64,000 bases of DNA from IMG/VR virus record IMGVR_UViG_3300031951_000065, positions 1 to 64,000 of that record. The stretch is one strand, 5' to 3'. This DNA comes from a virus. Under the pieces are notes generated by a model. It was not told the DNA's origin. It did no database searches and saw only the letters and a list, made by a program, of their open reading frames with translations. Of this stretch, positions 37,485 to 46,524 are shown in pieces; positions within the stretch are counted from its first letter, which is position 1; every line of letters begins with the position of its first letter. The translations under genes were made by a program, and so were the position numbers.

Positions 37485-39239
37485 ATGCAGAGTAAGATTC
37501 CTGAGATAGAAGCAAGGGAAATTTTGTCCACTTACGAAGGTTTTAACAACCAACTAATTGAGTGGAAAAGAAAGTTATCTGAAGTTAAAGGTTTTCAGTT
37601 AACAAGACCCCAAGCTGAGTATGTTTTAAAATACCATGAGGTAGTTCCTCGGGTTGCAAAAAAATATATCAGTATTGTTGATGGATTTGCAGACAAGTTA
37701 ATGGAATCTAAACATCTAACAAAACCACCCGAAAAAATATGGTGTGAAAAGTTATTATGTGAAAGTGATATGGCATATCACATATGGGGTAAAATTTTTG
37801 AAACTGAAAAAAATTCAGCTATGTGGGTTCCTAAATCCGCAATCATCCAAGAGGAAAAAAAATTAAACAGAGAGATTGATTATTCATCTTACGATAACCG
37901 ACCTCCATTACCTCACCAAAAAGAAGCTATTGAGAAATTATTGGCCAACGACAAATATATTCTCGCTGATGATATGGGACTGGGTAAAACCACATCAGCG
38001 ATTATTGCCTCTTTAGAAAGTGGAGCAAAAAAGATTTTAATAATATGCCCAGCATCTCTAAAGATTAATTGGCAGAGAGAAATTGAAAATTACTCAGATA
38101 AGAAAACTTTAATTGTTGAAGGTCGTAAGTGGGGTTCAACATTTAATTACTATATTATAAATTATGATATTGTAAAAAACTATCACTCAACTGAAACACC
38201 TGAAATTGGTCAAGAAAATACTAATTTAATTGCCAATGAAAAATTTGATTTGGCAATAGTAGATGAAGCTCATTACATATCAAATACTACCGCTCAAAGA
38301 ACTAAATTAATAAATGATATATTAAAAAATATACCAAAAGTTTGGTTACTTACAGGTACACCCATGACCTCAAAACCAATCAATTATTATAATCTATTAA
38401 GAATCGTAAATTCAAATGTTACGTTAAATTGGCAAGGTTATGTTAAAAGGTATTGTGGTGGTTATCAATTCACGGTAAACAAAAAGAAAATATGGAATAC
38501 TAACGGTGCAACAAATTTAGATGAACTTAGAATGAGAACTAAAAATCTTGTTTTAAGAAGAATGAAAACTGACATATTAGACCTTCCCGATAAAATTATC
38601 ACACCAATATTCTTAGATTTAAAGAGTACATACTATGATGAAGAACTTGAGGACTTTTTAAGAATTACAAGTGAATCTAAAAACAAAGAATCATTATCTG
38701 TTACTATTAATCGTTTAATGAAAGTTAGACAAATTATCTCTCAGGAAAAAATTGATTATACTTGTGAGATTATTGATAGATGTTTAGAACAAGGTAAAAA
38801 GGTTATTGTGTTTACGAACTTCACCATGTCTTTAGATATGTTACATGAGAAATACAAAAAGAACTCGGTGGTTTTAGATGGTAGAATGTCTAAAGAAAAA
38901 AGACAACAATCTGTTGACCGTTTTCAAAATGAAGACAAAGTAAAAGTGTTTATTTCAAATATTATTGCAGGTGGAGTTGGTATCACCTTAACCGCTGCGG
39001 AATGTGTGATTATGAATGACTTATCATTTGTTCCTGCACATCACAGTCAAGCAGAAGACAGAGCGTTTAGATACGGACAAAAGAAAAATGTATTAGTGTA
39101 TTATCCGATTTTCGAAAATACTATTGAAAAGATAGTGTATAATATGCTTCAAAAGAAAAAGAATATTATCGACCAAGTAATGGGTGATGGAGATTTCTCA
39201 GAAAGTTTTGCACAATCAATTCTTAAAGAGATTCTTTAA
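37485..39239 (+). CDS. SNF2-family DNA helicase/translocase
   Basis: 584 residues. The N-terminal ~140 residues are unassigned; the ATPase core then shows motif I ADDMGLGKTTSAII (about 160-173), Ia IICPASLKINWQREIE, II VDEAHYI (about 258), III WLLTGTPMTSKPINYYNLLR, then the C-terminal lobe with VIVFTNFTMSLDML, a GGVGITLTAAECVIMNDLSF motif V and HHSQAEDRAFRYGQ motif VI. This is the SMARCAL1/RapA-like type that remodels forked DNA, the job done in T4 by UvsW. Transcribed opposite to the neck genes; its last 24 bases overlap the convergent nuclease-like gene. Confidence 0.93.
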   Translation: MQSKIPEIEAREILSTYEGFNNQLIEWKRKLSEVKGFQLTRPQAEYVLKYHEVVPRVAKKYISIVDGFADKLMESKHLTKPPEKIWCEKLLCESDMAYHIWGKIFETEKNSAMWVPKSAIIQEEKKLNREIDYSSYDNRPPLPHQKEAIEKLLANDKYILADDMGLGKTTSAIIASLESGAKKILIICPASLKINWQREIENYSDKKTLIVEGRKWGSTFNYYIINYDIVKNYHSTETPEIGQENTNLIANEKFDLAIVDEAHYISNTTAQRTKLINDILKNIPKVWLLTGTPMTSKPINYYNLLRIVNSNVTLNWQGYVKRYCGGYQFTVNKKKIWNTNGATNLDELRMRTKNLVLRRMKTDILDLPDKIITPIFLDLKSTYYDEELEDFLRITSESKNKESLSVTINRLMKVRQIISQEKIDYTCEIIDRCLEQGKKVIVFTNFTMSLDMLHEKYKKNSVVLDGRMSKEKRQQSVDRFQNEDKVKVFISNIIAGGVGITLTAAECVIMNDLSFVPAHHSQAEDRAFRYGQKKNVLVYYPIFENTIEKIVYNMLQKKKNIIDQVMGDGDFSESFAQSILKEIL

Positions 39240-40370
39240 GATATTCATCATGAAATCAATGTCCTCTTGTTTTTGAGAAATACTCTGAATTATTTCAACC
39301 CACACATCGTGGATTTTATCAATATCAAAATTTTCACTACTTGAAGGCAAACTCACACAAACTTTTCTTTCTTCTTTTATAAAATTTAAGTTTGTGTCTT
39401 CAGAAACTTCAAGAGAAAACTCTACATCGTTTTTTGAACAATACATGAAAAACTCAAAGAAAATTTTTGAGTTAAAAATATCATCAATTTTTTCTTCCAT
39501 TAGTATATTATTTTTGTTATATGTATACCAACCATTTAATTCGGTTATAATGGTATCTTCTTTAAGATGTAAAAAAATCATTCTCGTTGGGTTCACAGTA
39601 TGAAATCTAAAATCATAGTTCAATGATACCAAAACTAAATAATCAATATTTTTACCAATGTAATCCCTTACATCTATAATATTTTTAAAACTATCACCTT
39701 GAAATTTAACAACCTTGCTTTGGATTCTTTTAACTTTTGTATTATCATCGTTGTTGACCGTGAATAAATCACAACCGTTAACCATGTCAATCGAAGAACC
39801 CCTCACCAATGATGTCCTGTAAATCTTAGCTGTTTTTACATTTTTTTTAAAATAATGTTCAATACACAATTCACCATATGTACCCGTACCAATCGTTTTG
39901 GATGCAATATGAAAAAGTTCATATAAAAAATCGCTAGGACCAACAGTCCTATGGTCTATCAATATTTTGTCTTTGTATACTCGAAACCATTTAAAATAGT
40001 TTTTTATTTCTTCTTCAATATAACTTGAACTATTACCATCAAAAGTAATTTCTTTTAATGGTACGCCATTTAGATTGTTTATTCCCTTAAGAAAATAATC
40101 TTGAAAAATCCATTCGTTTAATTTCTCAACAATTTTTATGTTGACAATATAGTTCGTATTAAACTGATTTACAGGAGACCACGACCCCCTTGGGGTTAAA
40201 ACACCATATGTCCCATTTTTTTGACAAAAACCATATTGGTTTTTACTCAAGTAGCATTCCTTAAAAACCTCTCTCCATTCACTCAAAAAAAGGTCCTTGA
40301 TAGGTCCCTTTATTGTGCAAATCTTTTTTACGTGGTTTTCTATGTTTCTTAAGTTTCCGGTGGAATACAT
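39216..40370 (-). CDS. Unknown protein, possible PD-(D/E)XK nuclease
   Basis: 384 residues using ATG 40370 (MYSTGNLRNIENHVKKICTI). A longer frame from 40472 would add a hydrophobic 34-residue stretch and run over the gp13 start, so the shorter form is preferred. In the middle lie GELCIEHYFKK, GCDLFTVN, VKRIQSKVVKF and DYLVLVSL, the E...D...QxK spacing seen in restriction-endonuclease-like folds. C-terminal half is acidic and unassigned. It is an insertion of accessory type among late genes, convergent with the SNF2 gene and divergent from gp13. Nuclease activity is a hypothesis; no family is recognised. Confidence 0.7.
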   Translation of the reverse strand: MYSTGNLRNIENHVKKICTIKGPIKDLFLSEWREVFKECYLSKNQYGFCQKNGTYGVLTPRGSWSPVNQFNTNYIVNIKIVEKLNEWIFQDYFLKGINNLNGVPLKEITFDGNSSSYIEEEIKNYFKWFRVYKDKILIDHRTVGPSDFLYELFHIASKTIGTGTYGELCIEHYFKKNVKTAKIYRTSLVRGSSIDMVNGCDLFTVNNDDNTKVKRIQSKVVKFQGDSFKNIIDVRDYIGKNIDYLVLVSLNYDFRFHTVNPTRMIFLHLKEDTIITELNGWYTYNKNNILMEEKIDDIFNSKIFFEFFMYCSKNDVEFSLEVSEDTNLNFIKEERKVCVSLPSSSENFDIDKIHDVWVEIIQSISQKQEDIDFMMNILKNLFKN

Positions 40371-40400
40371 TAATATTTGGAATATTAAAACAAATATACA

Positions 40401-40410
40401 GATATTTATT
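40401..40410 (+). promoter_or_regulatory. Late-promoter-like GATATTTATT element
   Basis: GATATTTATT fifteen bases upstream of ATG 40426 of the gp13-like gene; supports that start over the longer in-frame one at 40297. Confidence 0.5.
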
Positions 40411-40425
40411 GATAAATCAAAGTTA

Positions 40426-41544
40426 ATGTCAACAACTGTCATTTCAAATACTGAAAAACAAAAATTGTACACCCAAGTGTTTCATTTATTGGGTTTACCC
40501 GTTAGGGGAGTTGAACTCACAGAAGAACAAATGGACACCTTTTTAGAGTTGTCAGTATCTGAATATGAACAATATGTAAGTGATTGGTTGATTGAATCAC
40601 AGTGGTCAGCACTCGCTGGTCTTAATGTGGATACACAATCATTAACAAGAGCGTTTACCACAAGGAGTTTAGATTACGAGACACAATACACCCATTCTTA
40701 CTCTAAGATTGTAGGTCTACAGACGGGTGGTAATAGTGAATTAAAAAAAGATTATATTTCATTATCTGCGAACACACAAACTTATGTGATTCCTGCTGGT
40801 AGAGAGATTAATGAATTATTGTGGTTCTCAAGAGCGGAATTAACAGACTCAATTGTTGACCCATTTTTAGGCGGTTTTGGTGGTCTTGGGGGTGTTGCTT
40901 TTGGTGGTGTCGGTGGATTTGCACAACAAGGAGCTTCGGGTTCTTATTTCTTATTACCAGCTTATGATTTATTATTAAGAATGGGCGATAGAAATATTAA
41001 AAACCGATTAATTGGTGGTGACTTAACATATAGAATTACGGCAGGACCAAACGGAACAAAAATAGTTCACCTATACAATGTACCAGGTGGTAGATTTGAT
41101 TTTGGTTCGATTCAAAACAATAGACAAAAAGTGTGGTATTGGTATTATGATACCACAGACCCCGATACTTGTTTAGACAAAAATAGTGGTATTGTAAAAT
41201 TACCTTCTGATGTTGAAACCGAAGAACTTACTTGGGACATGTTAAATAAACCAGCACAAAACTGGGTTAGGAAATATCTTATCGCATATTCAAAAGAAGG
41301 TTTAGGTAGAATATGGGGTAAATTCTCAGGTGATTTACAAGTACCTGATAGTTCTGTTAAGTTAGATTATTCAACATTGTTACAAGAAGGTAAAGATGAA
41401 AAATTAAAACTTATTGAGGAATTAATGAATCGTTTAGAAAGATTAAGACCCGATAAGTTAATGGAAAGAAAAGGAGCGGAAGCGGAAAACCTAAACAAAG
41501 CACTTAAGTACAGACCTTTCCAATCACCATTTAACGTAATCTAA
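40426..41544 (+). CDS. gp13: Neck protein, gp13-like
   Basis: 372 residues from ATG 40426. The frame extends to 40297, but the GATATTTATT element lies just upstream of the internal ATG and the extra 43 residues are hydrophobic junk on top of the opposite gene. The N-terminus QVFHLLGLPVRGVELTEEQM, then SVSEYEQYVSDW, matches the gp13-type neck opening in T4-like phages. A Gly-rich insert (FLGGFGGLGGVAFGGVGGF) lies near residues 147-165. The C-terminus is helical and charged. T4 gp13 is 309 residues. Stops exactly where the convergent DNA polymerase stops, with no spacer. Confidence 0.8.
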   Translation: MSTTVISNTEKQKLYTQVFHLLGLPVRGVELTEEQMDTFLELSVSEYEQYVSDWLIESQWSALAGLNVDTQSLTRAFTTRSLDYETQYTHSYSKIVGLQTGGNSELKKDYISLSANTQTYVIPAGREINELLWFSRAELTDSIVDPFLGGFGGLGGVAFGGVGGFAQQGASGSYFLLPAYDLLLRMGDRNIKNRLIGGDLTYRITAGPNGTKIVHLYNVPGGRFDFGSIQNNRQKVWYWYYDTTDPDTCLDKNSGIVKLPSDVETEELTWDMLNKPAQNWVRKYLIAYSKEGLGRIWGKFSGDLQVPDSSVKLDYSTLLQEGKDEKLKLIEELMNRLERLRPDKLMERKGAEAENLNKALKYRPFQSPFNVI

Positions 41545-44442
41545 TTAGATATTGGTTGCGTGATAAGCGTAATCATTACCGTTGGTCTGAATAATCTCAT
41601 CCTCATTACTCTTGATACTTTCAGCTTGTAGAGATACCACTTTTCTATTCAAATCCACCCAATAAGGGTCTGCTAACTTCAAACTGTCCTCCACATACAT
41701 AAAGAAAGGGTCTCTTTTTACTCTATTCCAAAATAGTACTTCACTATCAGATAGTGTCATTACCTCATCGTACTTATCTTGACCATCTTCCTTAAGAGGA
41801 AACCCACTTACTAATTCACATTGAGCTCTTGTAAAATATTGTCTGTCTTCGGGTTTTTCAACCAAAATATCGTGACGTATTTCAGGGTTGAAAACAACTA
41901 ACAATGGTTCTATTCTCTTATTAAAATTAGTCAAGTATCTCGCCACGTTATAATCACCAGTCATGTCGGGATTGTTTGTTAACTCCTTTTCAGAAATCAT
42001 GTAACAATTAATCTGTATGTAATTATCTGGCATTGGTTTACCGTGTAATTTAGTAAACTCCTCTTGTTGTTTTTTGGTTGGTTTTGTTATTTTCTGAACA
42101 TCACCGTCTGATTTTTTTTCACCATTATTAATATAGTAAATGGTCTCACCAAGACTGGCGGGATAGTTATTCTGAATAACCAACTCCATATGTGCTTGTC
42201 GAGACATCAAAGAACCAGCTTTCGTGGTTTTTTTAATATGTTTTTTGTAATCCTCGACCGATTGTTTTACACGAGACTTATTAGCCATTTTAGACAATGG
42301 GATTTTCTTATCATAAATTTGTTGGACATATCTGTAATAAAGCTCAACAAAAGATAATCCATCGCCATTTAATAGGTGTTTTAATCCTTCATCTAAAAAT
42401 TCTACAACATATTGTTGAAGTTTTTTTGATTTAATAGTATTCCCCGTAAGTTTGATTTTTTCTTTACCTTTTTTAAGAAGTTTAATGATGTAATTTTTTC
42501 TTGAAACGTTGATACACGCAGGTGCGGTGTAATCAATATCAAGACCCATTTCATTTCTCATAAAAGTGTCATTGAATTCCGCGGTATCTGCTTCGATACC
42601 AACGTATTCTTTCCCTTCTTCTACTAATTCATTCAAACCTTTACCAATGTATATGTGGGTATCAATATCATCGGGAGTAGAAAAGTTAACACCGTCCGTA
42701 TCCATTACAAGAGGTTTATATCCTTTTTTCTCAAAGAACATAATCATCATACGAAGACACTGACGACCAGTACATGTGATGGTTTCACCCATGTTCATAT
42801 CACCCCATGGAAATACCTGTGGTGCGGACAAGGAACCAAAATAAGCGTTGATAAAAATCTTGATTGGTAATTGTTTACGGTCGTACATTTCTGCTTGTAC
42901 GGGGTCACTATCTTTAAGTTCACCAGCAAGTCTTTTATATTTGATACGAATGTTTCTAAAGTACTTTAACATAGACTTCTGAACACCCATAACATCACAT
43001 TCAGGAAATACATCATAAACCAATTGGATTGATGGGTAAAGAGATGCGTAGTCAAATTTTACAATATTCTTGGAGTATCCGACATTTAATAATCTTGAAA
43101 GACCTCCTGTAATTGCTCTTTTTTCATCTTTGGTGGGTATTGCCAAACCGTTTTCATATGACCAAGCTAACATGATAATTTTCCAAAGTGTTGCAGTTCC
43201 CATCGTTGCAATTCTTTCATAAGTTGTTGGTACCAATTTAGAAAGTAAGAACGTAGATTGAGAGAACGAATCATCCACAATCATTGTTTCGTACAAGTCA
43301 TCATCAAGATACTGTTCTACAATTCTTTGACCTGGCCATATTTCGTATTTATTAGGGTATTTGTCTAATAAATTTTCAGTACCGGGTTCACCAATCTTTT
43401 TGTATTTACCTGTTTTAGGGTTAACGTAATAACTATCATTTTCCAAATATATTTTTGAAATAAAAGCACCATCGACATATACCCGATTTGGTTTTTCTTT
43501 TTCCAAATATTGGGTAATGTATTTCAATCCCCAAGATTTAATTTCCGAATTAATTGCTTGTGCCCTTCTTACTGCGTGAGCGATATCAACAATATTATGA
43601 CCCCAAATGATATGTTGAGTGTAAGGTTCAATTTCATTTGCTAACTTTAATACACCTTCTTTTTGTTTAATCCCATCCGATGTGAGTATTGATGTACACT
43701 CAACAATATCAACACCTAAAATTTCGGCTCTTTTTAATATGAATGGAAAGTCAAATGACGCTGAATTATACCCACCAATAATTGTTGGTTTTAATTCTTT
43801 TATTATTTCAAAAAATTCTTCGATACATTTTTTCTCACCATCAGGACCAAAAGCGGGTATGGTTTTTTGTAAACCACGGTTGTCCTTTACTCCAATAAGA
43901 ATTATCTCATTAGTCTCAGGTTCAAGGCCCGTGGTCTCGATATCGAATACAAATCGATGAACACCTGAATAATCATCAATACCTTTAAATAATCTTTTTT
44001 TCTTTTGAATAAGATATTGTTCTACAGGTGATAAAATAGTAAATAAGTGTTTAAAATTATCACCCCACGGGTCAATACCGCCTTGTTTGAAAAAACTAAT
44101 TAATTCACGATAACCCTTTAGACTTTTTACTAAAAAATTTTGTCCATTTTCAAGTCTATCATTACCTTGGGTCTCAAGTTTATCAATAATAATACCGTAT
44201 TCCCCCATTTTTTTCTTTTGTATGGATTTACTTCCTTGATAGAAATTACAAGAACTTAAATCACCAACCCATAGAAATGGAGTTAAAGTGTCGGGTTTTA
44301 CTACCTTACCCCTTACAGGGTCTTGAATAATTTTGTAAATTTTGTTGGTTTGGTAATCGTATTCAACCCCTACAATGTATTCTTCAGGGTCCCAACCATT
44401 TAAAAAACTTTCGATTACCTCTTGAGAAATAACTTCTGACAT
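41545..44442 (-). CDS. gp43: DNA polymerase, family B, gp43-like
   Basis: 965 residues; T4 gp43 has 898. Proofreading exonuclease motifs: Exo I DIETTGLE (about 167), Exo II GGYNSASFDFPF, and an Exo III-type region. Polymerase motif A is DYASLYPSIQ (about 464), motif B is KIFINAYFGSLSA (about 529), motif C is VMDTDGVNF (about 584), with DTDG in place of the usual DTDS. It replicates phage DNA with the gp41 helicase and gp32-like protein. No sliding clamp or loader is recognised in this window. A near-perfect inverted repeat lies just upstream. Unlike the structural genes, it has no TATTTATW element in front. Confidence 0.96.
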   Translation of the reverse strand: MSEVISQEVIESFLNGWDPEEYIVGVEYDYQTNKIYKIIQDPVRGKVVKPDTLTPFLWVGDLSSCNFYQGSKSIQKKKMGEYGIIIDKLETQGNDRLENGQNFLVKSLKGYRELISFFKQGGIDPWGDNFKHLFTILSPVEQYLIQKKKRLFKGIDDYSGVHRFVFDIETTGLEPETNEIILIGVKDNRGLQKTIPAFGPDGEKKCIEEFFEIIKELKPTIIGGYNSASFDFPFILKRAEILGVDIVECTSILTSDGIKQKEGVLKLANEIEPYTQHIIWGHNIVDIAHAVRRAQAINSEIKSWGLKYITQYLEKEKPNRVYVDGAFISKIYLENDSYYVNPKTGKYKKIGEPGTENLLDKYPNKYEIWPGQRIVEQYLDDDLYETMIVDDSFSQSTFLLSKLVPTTYERIATMGTATLWKIIMLAWSYENGLAIPTKDEKRAITGGLSRLLNVGYSKNIVKFDYASLYPSIQLVYDVFPECDVMGVQKSMLKYFRNIRIKYKRLAGELKDSDPVQAEMYDRKQLPIKIFINAYFGSLSAPQVFPWGDMNMGETITCTGRQCLRMMIMFFEKKGYKPLVMDTDGVNFSTPDDIDTHIYIGKGLNELVEEGKEYVGIEADTAEFNDTFMRNEMGLDIDYTAPACINVSRKNYIIKLLKKGKEKIKLTGNTIKSKKLQQYVVEFLDEGLKHLLNGDGLSFVELYYRYVQQIYDKKIPLSKMANKSRVKQSVEDYKKHIKKTTKAGSLMSRQAHMELVIQNNYPASLGETIYYINNGEKKSDGDVQKITKPTKKQQEEFTKLHGKPMPDNYIQINCYMISEKELTNNPDMTGDYNVARYLTNFNKRIEPLLVVFNPEIRHDILVEKPEDRQYFTRAQCELVSGFPLKEDGQDKYDEVMTLSDSEVLFWNRVKRDPFFMYVEDSLKLADPYWVDLNRKVVSLQAESIKSNEDEIIQTNGNDYAYHATNI

Positions 44443-44472
44443 ATCGTATATTTTTGTTTTGACACATTTGCT

Positions 44473-44489
44473 TACAACACCGTGTTGTA
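44473..44489 (-). promoter_or_regulatory. Inverted repeat upstream of DNA polymerase gene
   Basis: TACAACAC / GTGTTGTA with one central base, 30 bases before the polymerase start. No U tract follows. Could be a DNA operator or, as an RNA stem with a three-base loop, a translational operator of the kind T4 gp43 uses on its own message. Confidence 0.5.
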
Positions 44490-44529
44490 GTTTGTCTTGC
44501 TAACAATTATACGAAATAATCATCACATA

Positions 44530-44898
44530 TCAAAATATGGTGATAAATAATTTTTCCTTTACAGGAAGAATCAGTTTTGTGGTTGGATTTAAGTTGGTAT
44601 CTAAAAATTGAACTGTAACTTTACCTTCATACTTACCAATTCTTGCGGTTTGTGATTCTGTGAATTGGTGGGTAATATAATATTCGTCTGTGGTTTGATT
44701 GTACTTTTTGTCTCTTGTGGTGATTAAACAAGTTGAGTTTAGGATTTCAGGTTCACCTGTCTCAACATCAAACATATCAAAAGTAATATCACAACTTTCC
44801 AACATATCGTTGAATCCGGATTTATCATTTTTTCCATCATCAATAAGTCTCATTTTTAATATCGGTTGTGAAGCACCTTGTCTTATAAAAAATTCCAT
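44530..44898 (-). CDS. Small structural protein, BppU-N-like (putative)
   Basis: 122 residues, beta-rich. The opening FIRQGASQPILKMRLIDDGK, then MLESCDITFDMFDVETGEPE, resembles the N-terminal domains of baseplate/fibre upper proteins (BppU-N type), with an Ig-like series of strands ending LPVKEKLFITIF. It is the last gene of the fibre/adhesin cluster. Likely a fibre or baseplate attachment protein; assignment is tentative. Confidence 0.7.
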   Translation of the reverse strand: MEFFIRQGASQPILKMRLIDDGKNDKSGFNDMLESCDITFDMFDVETGEPEILNSTCLITTRDKKYNQTTDEYYITHQFTESQTARIGKYEGKVTVQFLDTNLNPTTKLILPVKEKLFITIF

Positions 44899-44903
44899 CT
44901 TAT

Positions 44904-45536
44904 TTAATATATTTTATTTAATACAAAAATGTCACTATATATTTTATTTGCGGGGTCACTTGAACTAAACTGAGCTGTTACTTCAATTGTATTTGAAACG
45001 GTGGTATCAAACGTAGTACTATTAACCGTATTGAACGCAAACCCACCTTGTGAACCATTAGATTGTTTTGTTGTATGAAATACACCAAGAGCAACTATAC
45101 TGGCAACACCCGCAACACCGAGAGACCTAATTGTGAAATTTATAGAAAGTTGCCAAACGTCATCAACTGATGTTGTCATATTTTGAAGTCCAGAATCTGC
45201 TAAAATTACCGAACCAGTTTTAACTTTTATTCTTATATCATCACCATTTTTTGCGGATAAAAGACCACCAAAATCCGCTCTAAAGCTATCACCAACCCTA
45301 AATCCATTAGCGGGAACACTTAAGGTTCCAACCCCACCGTCAATAACACTTAATTCTGATGTTGTACCACTTATAGTTACACTATTTCCTGTTTGAGAAA
45401 ACAAACCATAAACCGTTGGAAATGGAGCTAAAACACTATTTTTAACTCTATATGTGGTTCCACCTTGAGAAACAGCAAACTCCGCATTTGCGGTTAAACC
45501 TGTAAGTTCGGGTAATTGGGATATTGGTAAATTCAT
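44904..45536 (-). CDS. Tail fibre/decoration-like protein
   Basis: 210 residues. N-terminus ISQLPELTGLTANAEFAVSQ is a motif often seen at the start of phage fibre or appendage proteins. The rest is Gly/Ser/Thr-rich beta sequence (TVYGLFSQTGNSVTISGTTS, then FRADFGGLLSAKNGDDIRIK), suggesting a trimeric jelly-roll head like those in fibre tips. TATTTATA lies seven bases upstream. The ligand is unknown. Confidence 0.75.
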   Translation of the reverse strand: MNLPISQLPELTGLTANAEFAVSQGGTTYRVKNSVLAPFPTVYGLFSQTGNSVTISGTTSELSVIDGGVGTLSVPANGFRVGDSFRADFGGLLSAKNGDDIRIKVKTGSVILADSGLQNMTTSVDDVWQLSINFTIRSLGVAGVASIVALGVFHTTKQSNGSQGGFAFNTVNSTTFDTTVSNTIEVTAQFSSSDPANKIYSDIFVLNKIY

Positions 45537-45543
45537 CTTATTT

Positions 45544-45551
45544 TATAAATA
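45544..45551 (-). promoter_or_regulatory. Late-promoter-like TATTTATA element
   Basis: Coding-strand GATATTTATA seven bases upstream of the 210-residue fibre-like gene. Confidence 0.5.
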
Positions 45552-45565
45552 TCTATTTTTATATT

Positions 45566-46492
45566 TTAATACGTTTGAGGTGTTTGATACGTATTTCTTG
45601 TGGTGGTAGAGTTAAATCCTGATACCGTATGTAACGTTGTCCAAGTTGTTCCATTATTACTACCGGCAATCGTCCATGATTTAGGGTCTCTACTTTCTTC
45701 ATCATTTGCGGTACCCCATCTATAACCCGTAAACGCCTTTGCACTACTAAATTGAAAAATAAAATTACTTACATTTCCATTTGTTACAAAATTCAAATCC
45801 AAAGCTTTAGTTGTTAAATTACCATCCGCTAACTTTGGAGGTTCCTCACCAACAGGGTTATTACCACTTGGGTTAGTTACCGTAACACCAGCCATACTTT
45901 GGTCTACACCACCTATTTGAAAAACGAATTCGGATGCTTGTATGCAATTCGCATTAGGTGGTGATGTTTTACTTTCAGTAATCTGCCACCTATAATATGT
46001 GTATGCGGGTCTTGATGGTGTTGGTGTTGGTGTTGGGGTAACCGACGGTGTTCTACTTGGTGTTATTGATGGTGTTACACTTGTTGAAGGTGTTCTACTT
46101 GGTGTAACAGACGGTGTAACAGATGGTGTTACACTTGGGGTTATAGACGGTGTAACAGATGGTGTTATCGATGGTGTTACACTTGTTGAAGGTGTCACTG
46201 TTGGGGTCGGAGATGGACCTGTTTCTATTTTTATTTTATAATAGTTTTCTTGGAAAATATAATCACCGTTTTCTTGTAGTAAAAAATTACCTGATAAATC
46301 TTCTACGTACAGTGTACAAGTACTACCAAACGCGGGAAAAAATAAAGAATATGTTCCATAAAAATAAGACGCAACATAATCATAGGGTAATACTTGGGTG
46401 CCAAGATTAATAGTACCACCAGTATCTGGATAATAAGTAATAACCGCACTTTGACCTGTATAATTTGTCGAAACTATTTTTAAAGTATCCAT
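45566..46492 (-). CDS. Adhesin-like protein with P/T/S linker and discoidin-like domain
   Basis: 308 residues. Residues 1-91 form a small beta domain; residues about 92-160 are a repeated Thr-Pro-Ser linker ([20 protein letters not shown]). The C-terminal domain (about 163-308) resembles F5/8 type C (discoidin) carbohydrate-binding modules: [10 protein letters not shown] at the start, [33 protein letters not shown] and [17 protein letters not shown]. The same linker type occurs in the 844-residue neck-like protein. Likely exposed on the virion and binds host or environmental glycan. It lies between a lectin-like and a fibre-like gene. Confidence 0.8.
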   Translation of the reverse strand: MDTLKIVSTNYTGQSAVITYYPDTGGTINLGTQVLPYDYVASYFYGTYSLFFPAFGSTCTLYVEDLSGNFLLQENGDYIFQENYYKIKIETGPSPTPTVTPSTSVTPSITPSVTPSITPSVTPSVTPSVTPSRTPSTSVTPSITPSRTPSVTPTPTPTPSRPAYTYYRWQITESKTSPPNANCIQASEFVFQIGGVDQSMAGVTVTNPSGNNPVGEEPPKLADGNLTTKALDLNFVTNGNVSNFIFQFSSAKAFTGYRWGTANDEESRDPKSWTIAGSNNGTTWTTLHTVSGFNSTTTRNTYQTPQTY

Positions 46493-46524
46493 TTATTTAA
46501 ATTATATCAATTTGTATCATTTTT

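Noticed and set aside
40297-40425. Longer start for the gp13-like gene
   Set aside because: The extra 43 residues are unlike gp13 and lie upstream of the GATATTTATT element; the internal ATG 40426 fits better.
40371-40472. Longer start for the nuclease-like gene
   Set aside because: It would add a hydrophobic stretch and overlap the gp13 start and its promoter element on the other strand.
41537-41560. Palindrome CTAATTAG at the gp13/polymerase junction as a terminator
   Set aside because: Only four base pairs, A/T-only core and no U tract.
45999-46241. Plus-strand frame of Val/Gly repeats
   Set aside because: Antisense shadow of the linker in the 308-residue adhesin-like gene.
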